Shown here: positions 1 to 11,608 of the stretch, piece after piece
How positions within the stretch are numbered: the stretch's first letter is position 1
How the letters are laid out: every line of letters begins with the position of its first letter
Source of the DNA: Thamnidium elegans
Taxonomy: Eukaryota; Mucoromycota; Mucoromycetes; Mucorales; Mucoraceae
Length of the DNA: 64,000 bases
Assembly (NCBI GenBank): GCA_025201345.1
Contig: JAIXMG010000019.1
Span: forward strand, 124,001 to 188,000
Reading direction: 5' to 3'
Made by a program: the position numbers and the translations under genes
Notes under the pieces: generated by a model
Seen by the model: only the letters and a program-made list of their open reading frames with translations
The model's database searches: none
What the model was told of the DNA's origin: nothing

Positions 1-249
1 ATATAAACATTTTTTTAAACAATCTAATATATAAGCTTGAGATTAACACTGCTTTCGTTGCATGTGTCGTACATGCAATGCAAGAAGTTTTGCGGATCCT
101 TGAAAATGTTATAGTTACACTTCTTTTTATTTTAACTTTGGAGTATCGTAACCGTTGCCTATTTTTTCTAATGCGGCGGGTTATAACGGTCGAATTGGTT
201 TATGTATAAAAAAATTGTGTAGTGGCCTTATTTAATTTATGAGGAAATT

Positions 250-960
250 ATATAAAATCGACTAGTCTTCAAAAGTGTAGTATCTACCAATGTTATTCAT
301 AAACAAAAGGATAATAATTGAAATGATAGAGAGAGGGTAATGAAATAAATCTTGCAAAGTAATTAATTATGTGTCATTTTAATACATAATTCTGTACTAT
401 TTCAATTGACAACAATACATTTTTTAATAGAATTTAAAATGATTCTAATGTTTGGGCTCTTGTAAAAAAAGATGCACAACATATTTTTATATATAATAAC
501 TTGGGTTCATCGTCCTTTTTAAAACACTTGTTTTTATATGAACACTCAGGCATCATTTCTAAAAAAAAGATAATTTTAACAGTGCTTGAAATAAGATGTT
601 TTCCTTGTATAGTTAAAAATCAGGAAATAATTATTTACCCAAGCTATATAGTAAAGGTTAGTTATTAAAAAGATGTCTTTAATATTAAATATCAAAAACC
701 GCTTGTTGTTCTATATTTTCCCAATTTTCTTTACATTTTTTTCGGTTGATCAGTTTGGTCCTTTTTGATCATTTGGAGGGTCAGCCCCTTTGGTGTTTTG
801 GTGGATATTTTACAATTACTCTAGATCCACTTTGACTTCTATTCTAGAAAAAAAAACAATGATAATAAAGTACTTTTAGGTGCTTCTATTACATCTAAAA
901 TCGTATGTTTACAAAAAACACTGAACGAGTAATCACTGTTTTAAGACTTTTTATTATTAT
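250..960 (+). repeat. Dispersed repeat, copy A
   Basis: Non-coding AT-rich block that recurs elsewhere in the window. The part around 270-420 (ATTCATAAACAAAAGGATAA, then a GA-rich run and ATGTGTCATTTTAATACATA) matches the reverse complement of about 39,990-40,130. The part around 480-570 matches about 20,890-21,010. The part around 775-940, with a GGGTCAGCCCCTTT word and AACGAGTAATCACTGTTTT, matches 38,990-39,160 and, inverted, 39,430-39,640. No reading frame of interest was seen. This looks like a non-autonomous mobile element or an old retroelement fragment; its true ends are not fixed. Upstream of it (1-250) I see nothing recognisable. Confidence 0.6.
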
Positions 961-1205
961 TATAACTGCTAAAATTAGAAGGATTTCTTATGTGTGAGAT
1001 TTTTAAATTGTGCCATCTAAGTAGTTTTCGGGACGTATTAGTGTTACTCATCAGACAGGTAAAGTTTTTATTTCTAATTGACATATTACTACTTATAAAA
1101 GAGATACAGAGCAATTGGTATGCGTACAAGAGGTATATCTACACACATACATATATATATATATTTAATATTTTGTTTTAAAAATTATATATAAAGATAA
1201 TATAT

Positions 1206-1570
1206 TTACTCTTTATACATTAATAATTGCGTTTTAAGATACAAAACTTCTTCTTTGAGTTGAATATTTAATAAACAAAGATGTTGATTTTCACTTGACA
1301 TTCTATTTGCTTTACAGATCAATTCATTTATCCATTCCTTTTTCTTTTGTCTACATTTGGATGCTAATTTTTTACTGTCAGAAAAATAAAAGGCATGTGT
1401 GACCTGTCAATATATATGTTACCTGCCAATCTATTTCTTTTTAAAACTTGTTTGTGTAATTCTTGCTGATCAAAAGATATTTTATTCTGTCTATCACCCA
1501 TATTAATCAAGTGATTGAATTGATCCATAGGCATTGAGTTTGTAGAGAAGAAGCAAATGTTGGTATTCAT
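1206..1570 (-). CDS. Small bZIP transcription factor (ATF/CREB-like)
   Basis: Two exons, 1570-1423 and 1363-1206, joined in phase, give 101 residues. The intron starts GTAACA and ends AATTAG. The splice falls inside the basic region, giving KRNRLAASKCRQKKKEW, the bZIP DNA-contact signature (N-x-x-A-A-x-x-C-R), followed by a leucine zipper with heptad Leu/Met positions and an end LKTQLLMYKE that recalls the ATF-2/Atf1 group, where the zipper is followed by a short L-x-x-H/Y-K tail. It should dimerise and bind CRE-like DNA in the nucleus. The N-terminus is only about 45 residues with no activation domain that I can name, so an upstream exon may be missing or this is a short regulatory bZIP. The first Met at 1570 was chosen because no better start is seen. 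Confidence 0.75.
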
Positions 1571-1841
1571 AAGTGAGAAAAAAGAGAGAGAGAAAAAGAG
1601 AGGCGATTATTTATTCTGAACTATATATAAATTTTAATGGTATGACAACCGCATGGATAAAAGCATTTTTCTCACATGTTGAAAAGCTACATGTCAACTT
1701 AAAAAGGAAAGCAAAATAAACATATTTTCTAATAACTAAACACGATATTTTTTATATATTTTCTAATAATGATGTAAAATGTAGTTTATTACTGAAAAAA
1801 AAGGATGTATATGTACGAAATTCAAAAATTTTCTTTTTTTT

Positions 1842-3731
1842 TTAGTTGTTTTCCTCAGGCTTCATGGCAGGGAACAAAAGGACTTCCTTAATGTTGTTAG
1901 AATCAGTCAAGAACATGGCCATACGATCGATACCCATACCCCAACCACCAGTAGGAGGAAGACCGTATTCAAGAGATTGACAGAAGTTTTCATCAATCAA
2001 TTGAGCCTCATCATCACCAGCAGCCTTATCGTTGGCTTGTTGAGCGAAACGTTCACGTTGATCGAAAGGATCGTTTAACTCAGTGTAAGCGTTACAGATT
2101 TCCTTGGTAGCAACAAACAATTCAAAACGTTCACAGAGGCCAGCACGATCACGGTGCTTCTTGGCCAAAGGAGACATCATTTGAGGATGACCAGTGATGA
2201 AAGTAGGGGAGATACAATCAACTTCGAGGTACTCACCAACAAGCTTATCCAACATACGAGCGTTAGTACGAGGAGCAGAACACTCAACACCGTTCTTAGT
2301 ACAAAGATCAGACAAGAACTTGTTGGCTTCATCAGTATGAAGTTGATCACCAGCAGGGAAAGTACAGTTCAACTTCTCTTCCAAGGTTTGAATCATATCC
2401 ATACGCTTGAAAGGAGGAGTGAAATCAATATCCAAAACGGGACCTTCAGGACCTTGAGGATGGTATTGAATTTGGTACTTACCAAAGAGCTTCATAACCA
2501 TACCAGAAATAAGTTCTTCACTCATCTCCATTAAATCAAACATATCAGCATAAGCCATATAGAACTCACAAGTGGTGAATTCAGGGTTATGGGTCATATC
2601 GATACCTTCATTACGGAATTGACGTCCGATTTCATAAACACGATCAAGACCACCAACAACCAACATCTTCAAGTATAATTCAGGTGCAACACGCATGAAC
2701 ATATCTAACTTTAAATCGTTATGGTGAGTAACAAAAGGCTTAGCAGTGGCACCACCAGCAATTTGGTTCATCATAGGAGTCTCGACTTCAAGGAAGTTAC
2801 GAGTATCGAAGAAAGAACGAATATAAGTAACAATCTTGGAACGAATAGCAAACTTATCACGAACAAAGTTGTTCATGATTAAATCGAGATAACGTTGACG
2901 AAATCTGAGTTCCATATCCTTGAAACCGTAGTTAGCCTTAGGCAACATACGGAGACAGGGGGATAAAAGGGTAACCTTCTTGGGGAAAATAGAAAGTTCG
3001 CCACGGTTAGTCTTACCAGGAACACCGGTGACACCAATAATATCACCACGTCTTAAAAGGTCATGAATTTCAGTATAATCCTCTCCTTCGTTATCTTGGA
3101 GAGCAGCCATGACTTGAATCTTGACACCTTCACCGTGTAAATCGTAGAATCTCAACTTGGCACCAGCAGCACGCTTGTTGTGAACACGACCAGCAACAGA
3201 GATAACTTGGTCATCGAGACGTTGACCAACTTCAAGCTTCTCAAACTTTTTAATGAATTCAGGAAGACTCATTTCGACTTGGAACTTGTGAGGATAAGGC
3301 TCAGGCTTGGGGTTTTGACGAAGCTTGTTAATAGCCTTGGAACGTAATTCGAAATATTGCTAATAATCATAAAATATATATAATCAGCCCCCTTGTTCAC
3401 TCTTTTATTTTTTTTAATATATCACTTATTATCTTACGTTAGGGTTTAATTCCTCCTCACCGTCTTCGGCACTCTTGGCCTTAGCTTCCTTAGGGGGAGC
3501 AGCAGCGGCCTTAGCAGCCTTAGTGGCTTCCTTGGCACGAACCTTCTCACGTCTCTTAAATTCACTATTTTTTTTTTTTTTAAAAAAAAAGGGTCATGTC
3601 AGTACGTCAAAAGAAAAAAGACAGTTACAACATTCATGCTTTTAAAATATGTATACATACGACTTGGAGATCATTTCACCAGTAACGGGATCCTTTTGAA
3701 GGTTCTTTTGATCAACAACGGGTTCAGACAT
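1842..3731 (-). CDS. KRS1: Lysyl-tRNA synthetase, cytosolic (class II)
   Basis: Three exons (3731-3661, 3564-3438, 3359-1842) sum to 571 residues, the usual size for a eukaryotic cytosolic enzyme. It charges tRNA-Lys with lysine using ATP. The N-terminus is a Lys/Ala-rich helix typical of eukaryotic LysRS. An OB-fold anticodon-binding domain follows (about residues 110-210, with [16 protein letters not shown]), then the class II catalytic core: motif 2 around [15 protein letters not shown] and motif 3 [14 protein letters not shown] near the end. Codon choice is strongly biased (GGT, AAG, CGT, TTG, AAC), as for a highly expressed gene. The first intron carries a T9A14 block ending in TAG. No mitochondrial presequence is seen in this model; an alternative start could add one. 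Confidence 0.96.
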
Positions 3732-4217
3732 TTTCGCCAACAAAAAAAACTATGTATGTAGAAAAGAAAGGAAAAAAAATTTTTTTTTGTACTTATTAAA
3801 ATTTTGTTATAACGGAGTATGAATGGACGGTTACGCCTCTCTTTTAAAACAAAGAGATTATCTTTCCATCTCAAAAAAAAAAGCCATATACATAATATAT
3901 TGGTTGTTGTACACACGGAAAGGCTTTTCCTTTTTATCACTAAACTAAACAAAAGCAAAAAAATGATGGGTTACAATATATACTGATTTACATCTTAGAT
4001 AACAAAAAGTACAAAAGGTGTCTTTTTACTCGTCTATCTTTTTTTATCACACTTTATCCAGCTCTTTTCTTTCAAGTTAAAAACATGCATAACAATGATA
4101 CTTCACGGTACCTATATTTCGCACGGGCTGTAACCTTAAATATTTACGAATCATGTTTATCTGATTGGTTCATTGTAAAAGCCAAAAGCGTACATGAAAC
4201 TATACGCTGACAGATTT
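3732..4217. other. Gene-free interval between KRS1 and ASH2
   Basis: This holds the KRS1 5' flank and the ASH2 3' flank. It is AT-rich with short T and A runs. No coding exon or RNA gene was recognised. Confidence 0.5.
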
Positions 4218-6194
4218 TTATTTTTTACGTAAAGAACGAGAGACTTCATCTAATAAATCCCACATACATTCTTCAGCCATATAATCACTATATCTTTGAC
4301 TCAACGGTTTCCAATCATCTTGATCTGTTGGAGGGTATTGAAATTGAGGACCAAAATTACAAGTGACCACACCACCTTTAAATACACTAATGGCAGGATA
4401 ATAACCCAACGTACCATCATCTTCTACAGGAGGATCCTCAGTCCAATGTTGATGTCCAATACCATCAAATTCATCTTCTTTTCTCTGTACATTGGTATAT
4501 TCTTTCTTTGACACCTTCTTCTTCTTTTTAACTCTCTTTGCCATAATAGTTTCCGGTAATCTGCCAAAATCCTCAAAATCGATTAAATCCGTAAACATAA
4601 CACCTTGATTGACTCCATTTTTATATACAGTTATATACGAACCAGGTAAAACCTTGGGTTCGTAATCTTCTTTGTCTTTTCGATAAGGATCCGCTAATGC
4701 TTCCATTTCTTTACTGGGTCTGTAATCCTTTTCTTCAAACCACAAGTGTTCTTTATAAGCAATAGGAATACGTCGTCTTGAAGCACTTTTAAAGTGTTCT
4801 TTACTCTTTGGCGGTAACGAAATAAAGAGTCCAATCACATCACCAGATTGAAATGGTTCTCCGTACTTTTCTGGTCTGGAACAGTATACTTTATCTCCTG
4901 TTTTATCCCGATACCCATATCCGTATCCGTCATATCCAACTGGTGCATTCAAACACGCTTCTCGTCTTGCCCACCCAATACGTACATGAGGTCCATCGGC
5001 ATCAGAAGCGCCAGCTGCAGTTTGAATTCTAGCTTCCCAAAACCAATTACCTTCTTTAACACCTACATTTGCTCTGCACATACGAAATCCTTTATCGGTG
5101 GTGACAGTCAATCCATCCTTTGCTACAGAAATATAAGAACTTTTATCCGGTATACTGATAGTGCAGCCTCCTAAACTATTTTCGGCTTGTTGATAAGCTA
5201 CTAGAGGCAATATAGAGGGTTCACAGGGACTGTATTTAAATCCAAATCGATTAAAAGGGTGGTCGGTATTAGCTGATCCAGGTGGAAACACGGCAGGTAC
5301 GGTGCTAGGCGTAAATGGTACAGGTGATGAGGAACGTGGAGAAGGCGTAGTAGGTGTATTGGATCTCCATTTTGTGTCTGCTAGTGGTGATCCATCAGGT
5401 TCCTTACGCTTTTCTCTAACAACGCGTGGTACAGAAGCTGGAGTCTTTCCGGCGTACTTTTTTTTTTTTAAAAAAAAAAATCAATATTTTCTTCTTTACG
5501 TGTAAAAATAGATAGACAAACTTACCTGTGAAGTAGGTCGTACATGCCATAAACTAGGGTCAGCCAGCCTAAAATCCGAAGCAGCGGATCTTTGCCTTTC
5601 ATCGCGTGCAATAAAAGTATCCTTTGAAGAATATAGACAACTCCCTAAAGTAGCCCACCACGTAGTAGTTCTTGCTCTTTCTGTGCATAAACTTCTCCAA
5701 TGTTTATCTACAAAAGGAATAATTTCCTTTTTATTGAAGTAATATTGTTCCGGATGCCATTCTTGCATTAAGGCAGCGTTTTTACTTTCAAACAATTCTT
5801 CGTTTTCGTTACCAATACGACAAATAATTTCTTCCAGTATAAGGTTGGCGATGGTTGTTGCACATATCTCCTTCCAACCCGCTGTAGTACGTTCGTATGT
5901 TTCGACATGGTTGTTGTTACAGTTACGGCAGACAAAAATGTAATTGGTTGTGAAGAGTAGATCGGGTGGGTTAGCAATAGTTGTACATTCCAAGTGAAAC
6001 CAGTTTCTACAAGCTAATTTTTTAAAAAAGAAAGATTTCAATACGGATAGATATAAAGTTAAAAAAAAAGGGGGGGGGTTTACTTTACAGCGACATTGCA
6101 TAGTTATTTGTAACAGGTTGCGATCTCTTCCACAGTAACAGTACTTGTGCTTAGAGTGAATAGTGTGTGTTTCATTCCATAACGAATCATCCAT
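4218..6194 (-). CDS. ASH2: Ash2-type subunit of Set1/COMPASS (PHD-like finger + SPRY)
   Basis: Exons 6194-6089, 6013-5526 and 5456-4218 sum to 610 residues. The protein should be a core subunit of the histone H3K4 methyltransferase COMPASS in the nucleus. Residues about 17-50 form a Cys-rich PHD-like finger (YCYCGRD, then QCRSCRNWFHLECT), which is only complete if the first donor GTAAAG at 6088 is used. A winged-helix-like stretch follows (WHPEQYYFNKKEIIPFVDKHW), as in animal ASH2L. After a Ser/Pro-rich linker comes the SPRY domain (GKEGNWFWEARIQT-type core, HVRIGWARREA, GYDGYGYGYRD), interrupted by a basic insert with [12 protein letters not shown], as is common in fungi. The C-terminus (residues about 585-610) is the short helix that contacts DPY30 in orthologues. 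Intron 2 ends in a T10A13 block fused to its AG. Confidence 0.92.
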
Positions 6195-6383
6195 TATCAA
6201 AACAACACAATATGTAATAAAAAGAAGAGTGAGGGGATTTTTTTTTTATTCTTGAATAAATAGAGCAGCCAGTGACCGCTTACACGGGTATATAATTACC
6301 CTACTAAAATACAACAAAAGGTCTTCCAGTATCTTTCTTTTTTTTTTCATCTCTTTTTATCATTATCAAAACATTGAATAACA

Positions 6384-8530
6384 ATGACAGTAACAAATAT
6401 AAGAAATGACAAGGGAGAGAACTTGGTCGGTATCTTGAATAAAAAGGATACTAACCAACTTATTTTAATTGTTCATGGTGAACAAGGTTAGTTCCTTTTT
6501 CTCGCTCTTTGACGTTTCTTTAATTTTTTTATTTTATTTTTTGCAGGGCATAAAGATTGCCTCTATCAAGTTGCTTTAGCCGAAAAGTTGCCATTTTCTA
6601 CTTTTCGCTTTGACCTTCACGGTAATGGTGATAGTGAGGGAAAGCCAGGATATAGTCATATAGCTGTAAAGTAGTAAACACATACAAAAATAAAAGTCAA
6701 AAAATACTTACATTTTATTATAGCAAGATACAGAAGATATTCATGCAATTGCTCAACATTTTGAATCTTTAGGATATGAGATATACGCTATTATCGGTCA
6801 TGGCAGAGGTAAGAAAAGGATAATTATATGCATCTGATAAACTAGCTAACAAAAAGTTTATTAAGGCTCCTTGAGTGGATTAAAGTACGCAACAAGTTGT
6901 GATAAGCCATTATCTCATTATGTTAATATTGCCGCACCTTATCTCGATGGAAAACCTGCTAAAAAGTCTGAAATTGCTTTTAAACCTGACTTTTTTGATT
7001 GGAAAGTATATCAAAAAGGTAAACTTGTTACTGTTAAAATGAGACAAGAGGAAGTCGATGTATACAATTCCTGGGATAGTTCACACGGTATGTAGTTTTT
7101 ATTTTGTTATTTAGAATGACTAACCTTATTTTGATTTTTGTTACCCAGTCATTCGTATGCCTAAAACAACTTGTGTATTGACAGTTCACGGCTTAAATGA
7201 CGAGGTAAAAAAAAAAGCAAAAAAAAAAAAAAAAATTATATGAGGACTTAAAGAATATGCATATATATAAAGACTGTACCTACTTACCATGCTGCTTCTT
7301 ATGCCAACGCTATCTCCAACCATACTTTAAAACTATTACCCGAGGCAGACCACACATTTACAAACCAACACGAACAATTAATTGATACCATTGTATCACA
7401 TTTTGAACAACACACCAATGACGCTTATCAAAAGGCATTGAATATGGGACAACATGTCAGTGTCACCATCCCTCGTTGGATTGATATTCCCGGTGTCAAA
7501 AATTTCAGAGACATTGGTGGCTGGCCATTAAAGGATGGTAGTGGATATATTAGAGAAAGAACTGTATTCAGATGCGGGCAGTAATGTGAATTTTTATATT
7601 CATTTACATAAAAAAAAACTCATTTAATCCATTCTAGTCTAGTAGATATCACAGAACAAGGTATTCAAACTTTACGCAGATTAAACGTTATTGCTGCTTT
7701 TGATTTCCGATCCGATCCAGAAATTGAACGTCAAGGTGTTATGCCGTAAAGTTTTATATATATATATATATTTTTTTGTGTGTAAATCAACTCATTACTA
7801 GTGTATAGTGATATTACTGGATTAACACGTTACCCTTCCGCCATGTTTACGCAAGCAGATTACTCTCCAGCTGCATTAGCAACACGTTGGAAAGGTTATT
7901 TTGAAGGCGCTACTGGGTTTCCTAAAGTATATGCGGTTATTTTAGAAAAGGGTGCACCTCAATACCGTAAAATATTTATTCATCTAATTGAAAACCATTC
8001 AATTAGTTCAACAAAATCAATTATTGTTCATTGTACTGCTGGTAAGGATCGTACCGGATTGTTTGGTATGTTGTTGCTAGGTCTATGTGGCGTTGATGAT
8101 GAGATCATTGCCAATGAATATGCTTTAAGTAACCTTGGATACTGGGGTAAATAGAAAAACAAAAAATAGATATAAAAGCTTAAATGGTATTAATAACTTT
8201 TTTTTTTTTTAAAAAAAAAAGAGCCTAACCATGAATTAGAAAAGAAGGCAGAAATGTTGAATGTAACTGTGGATGATATGCGTATGGTGATGTCTGCGCC
8301 GTAGGTTATTTTTTGTCTGTATAATTATGATGATGATATTAACCTGGGCTACTTCTAGATACCTTGCTATGAAAGAAACCATTCGTCAAGTTAAAGAGAA
8401 GTATGGATCAATTGAAGGGTACGTTCGTGATGAATGTAAATTGACTCAAGAACAAGTTAAAAAGGTCAAGGAACTTATGATCGTTCCTATTCGATTTGAA
8501 GAACGTCAGTTATTTAGACCCAAGATCTAA
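6384..8530 (+). CDS. Fusion protein: alpha/beta-hydrolase-like domain + tyrosine phosphatase (Y_phosphatase3 type)
   Basis: Ten exons (6384-6486, 6547-6665, 6724-6808, 6866-7087, 7149-7204, 7273-7580, 7638-7745, 7809-8146, 8222-8300, 8359-8530) give 529 residues with continuous phase. Residues about 1-235 read as an alpha/beta hydrolase: oxyanion-loop HGEQG, FDLHGNGDSEG, nucleophile elbow, acid in VHGLNDETVP and a late His in PEADHTF. In the elbow, G99-H-G-R-G103, the expected Ser is Gly101, so this half is probably catalytically dead. Residues about 260-529 are a cysteine phosphatase of the LipA/MptpB-like family: NFRDIGGW near the start, DFRSDPE, and the P-loop HCTAGKDRTG with C409 and R415. 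Family members remove phosphate from phosphotyrosine, phosphoserine or phosphoinositides; the substrate here is unknown. The role of the hydrolase half may be regulatory or ligand binding. Confidence 0.85.
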
Positions 8531-8903
8531 GATATACTCTTACCGAAAAGTGTGTGTGCTTTTTACACGGAATAAAACCATTGTTAAAACACGTCAAAAG
8601 ATTTATCTGTTTTTAATCTTAAATAATGGATTGTCTTATTTATAACGCGTAAAAAGAGAATGCGAGCGACGTGCAGTGATAAGTTTATTTTGTCTGTAAA
8701 GGGAGAACTTGCATTCCACAGCAAAAAAACCATTGAATCAGATACATATCACCTGGTAAATACCAGAGTATTCACCTTGATTTATCCATGATTGGCTAAA
8801 GTAAATGATAGGCTGACACAGATTCTTATCAGACCCGCCATAAGCTGCTCAGAAAATTTTCGTTCTTTTTTCTTTTTCTTTTTTTTACAAACTAAAAAAA
8901 ACC

Positions 8904-10235
8904 ATGTCGGCCGTTACCCCACCTTCGTCGACACCTCCTACTGACTCACCCAAAGTATTACCTAAAGAAACAAAGCAAGGTGATAAACCCGCAAAAAAAA
9001 GAACTAAAAAGAGAACCAGACGTCATGCCCGTAAAAATACACTCAAAACAAAAATAGTTGTCAGAAGACTTCCACCTAATTTACCCGAAGAAATCTTTAT
9101 GAATTCAGTTAAACCTTGGATATCTGAAGAGACTGTTGACTATTCACTTTATGTACCAGGAAAGCTTAGTAAAAGGTAAATATAAAGATTGAATTTATTT
9201 CCTTTTAACAAAAAAAAATTGTTGTCTGATTTAACTCTTTTTTTTTATGTGTATAGTAAAGCAAAAGAAAGTTTATTTTCGCGTGCTTATTTTCATATGA
9301 AGACAATGGAAGCTGTTGTTGCATTTCATCAAGGTTTTGATGGTCATGTATTTATGGACAGTCGTGGTAAAGTCTTTTAAAAAAAATATAACCAAGGCAG
9401 TTACTGATGAAAAAACAAAATGACTTTAGGTAATGAAAGTAGAGCTGTCGTAGAATTTGCTCCTTATCAAAAGATACCGAAAGAACATAAAACAGCCGAT
9501 GTTCGTCAAGGTACTATTGACCAAGATCAAGATTTTTTAGACTTTTTGGAATCGCTTAAGCAAGAGGAAAAGAGCAAAACTGATCTTTTAAACGAACCTG
9601 CGGATGGTCTTACTCAAATTGAAAGATTGGAAAACAGAATTGCCATGGTGACAGGTAACAAAAAAAAAGCAATACGTTTGAATGTTTTTTTTATAACCAA
9701 AACTCTTTTATTTATAGCTAAAACGTTGGCTGCTGAACAAGCAAATAAACCTAAAACTACCCCTCTTTTGGAGCATCTTCGTGCACAAAAAGCTGCGCAA
9801 GCTGCTTCTAAAGCTAAAAAGAATGCGAGAAGAAGAGCAGATAAAGGACCTGCTAAAAATACTGCTGATCAAGGTCCTAAGACTATTCAACAACCACCAA
9901 CTGAGGTAAAGAAAAAGAGAGAACGTAATAGAAAAAAGAAGGAAGTGGTAGTGGATGGTGTTAAGAAGCCAGTAGATAAAGAAAATGCTGCACCTACAAA
10001 ATCTCGCCCCCCAAGAGAGCCCAGAGAGCCTAGAGAGCCTAGGGACCCTAAAATAAGAGAAGCTAGACCACCTAGACCACCTAAAGAAGGTGGTGGTGGT
10101 AACAACTCAAGACCAAAGAGACCTGCCAAAAAGCCTTCTACTGCTACTAGTGAATCAAGTAATACAGAAACAAAACCTAAGCCAATTAAGGTACTTGGAC
10201 GCCAACCTGGAAGTAGACCATCCCCTTCAGGATAA
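8904..10235 (+). CDS. UPF3: Nonsense-mediated mRNA decay factor UPF3
   Basis: Four exons (8904-9175, 9257-9366, 9430-9654, 9718-10235) give 374 residues. The Smg4/UPF3 RNP-type domain covers about residues 50-175: KIVVRRLPPNLPEE, SRAYFHMKTMEAVVAFHQGFDGHVFMDSRG, and SRAVVEFAPYQKIP. UPF3 bridges UPF2 and the exon junction or terminating ribosome and takes part in NMD. The tail is long, basic and low in complexity (KKKRERNRKKK, then PREPREPREPRDP and PRPPK repeats), as in other UPF3 proteins, and holds nuclear localisation-like Lys/Arg clusters. It ends 320 bp before DAM1 on the same strand. Confidence 0.93.
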
Positions 10236-10554
10236 AAAAAAAAGATTTTCAAATTTGCTCAAAACCCCACGCTTCTTACTTCGAAGAAAAACTCTTTATA
10301 TAAACGCAAAAAGGTCCCTCGAAAAAAGGATAATTGAGTATATTTGGAAGGGAAGAAAGGAATACAAACAGCTTTGAAAAAAGGTGGATTAACCTACCTT
10401 TTTTTTTTAATTTTCTTTATGGGATACGTAAGGATTATCATACAACTTGCCACCACCAAAAAGGGAGAATTTTTAAATAAATATTTTTTTTTTCTTTTTC
10501 TTTTTACGTGACACTCCCCTTCTCACTTTCTTTTTCTTTTTTTTTAAAAAAATA

Positions 10555-11608
10555 ATGACGAGTAATAACCAAACACATGATTTCAAGAGTTTTGCAGATC
10601 TAACGAAACCTCTCGTCGCTATCAACAAGTCATTTTCAACAATGCAAAGACGTTTTGAAAAACTACATCTAGTGAATAACGAACTTGTCAAATTTAACGA
10701 TGCATTTAGTGCTTTTTTATACGGAATCACTGTCACTAACACTGCTGTTGAATGGACTCAGGTACACACACACAATATCACTTTTTTTTTTTTGGAATAA
10801 AAACTTACAACATTTATAGGCTCCAACCGAAATGTCTTTACAAGAATTTCGCGAACATAATAAAACAAAATCATCTTTAGAATCTCTAGGTAACGTTTGT
10901 TTTAATTATTTTACTGCACAGTATACTTACAAAAAACGGCAACAGCAGGGCCAATCAAGGACTTTAAGGAACCAGCTATAACTGCAACACATATAGAAAA
11001 CTCTAAAAAAAGAAAAGCTCCACCAACAACAAGTGAACCTGTAAAATCGAAAAGACGTTTTGTTTCCAATGTAAAATTATTTAAACGATAAAAAAAAAAT
11101 GGATGTAGTTTACATTTTCTAACTATTATTTGTGTATATAGGTAAACATTAAAAGTATCATTGATCGACTTCCTTTAATGTATAGAGATCAAACAGTAAA
11201 GTATTCATTTTTTTATGTGCGTAATTATCGAAGCTAATTCTGTGTTACGTTTATAGGAGCACATGGAAAATATGAAGCAATTGTTAAAAACTTTAAGGCT
11301 ACATCCAAATGGACTGTAAAGTAGTAAACAAAAACAATATGGAATAAATTATAGCAGCTAATATTTATTCTATAGATCAATGAAAGATTTAGTTACAGCT
11401 GTAAAATTACCGCAATATAAAGTAACAACCTGTATCAATGCATTGATTCATAGTAAAGACGCAATAAAAAGCAATGAAAAGGTAAAAGCTTTTTTTTTTT
11501 TTTTACATTAACTGTGAAACCTAACCAATTTTTTTTAAAAAAAAGGGTGCATACAGCAAATATTTATTAGACCCCGAGAAGTTTCCCAGCATAGAAAAAA
11601 AAGGTTAA
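10555..11608 (+). CDS. DAM1: DASH/Dam1 complex subunit Dam1 with C-terminal extension
   Basis: Seven exons (10555-10761, 10820-10889, 10949-11070, 11142-11195, 11257-11315, 11376-11481, 11546-11608) give 226 residues in unbroken phase. Residues about 13-75 carry the Dam1 signature (FADLTKPLVAINKSF...FNDAFSAFLYGITV, then VEWTQAPTEMSLQEF), the part that couples kinetochores to microtubule ends within the DASH ring. A Lys/Arg-rich linker follows. Exons 4-7 then encode a compact helical unit (IIDRLPLMYRDQ, SMKDLVTAVKLPQYKVTTCINALI, YSKYLLDPEKFPS) that looks like a winged-helix fold; I cannot name the family. If the third intron (11071-11141) is kept, translation stops at 11091 and gives a 139-residue form ending SNVKLFKR. 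Which form is the main one cannot be told from sequence. Confidence 0.85.

Noticed and set aside
2154..2534. 126-codon open frame on + inside KRS1
   Set aside because: It is the antisense shadow of the lysyl-tRNA synthetase exon and has no conserved motif.
4848..5174. 108-codon open frame on + inside ASH2
   Set aside because: Antisense shadow of the SPRY-coding exon.
9887..10252. 121-codon Gly/Leu/Ser-rich frame on -
   Set aside because: Antisense of the Pro/Arg repeats of UPF3.
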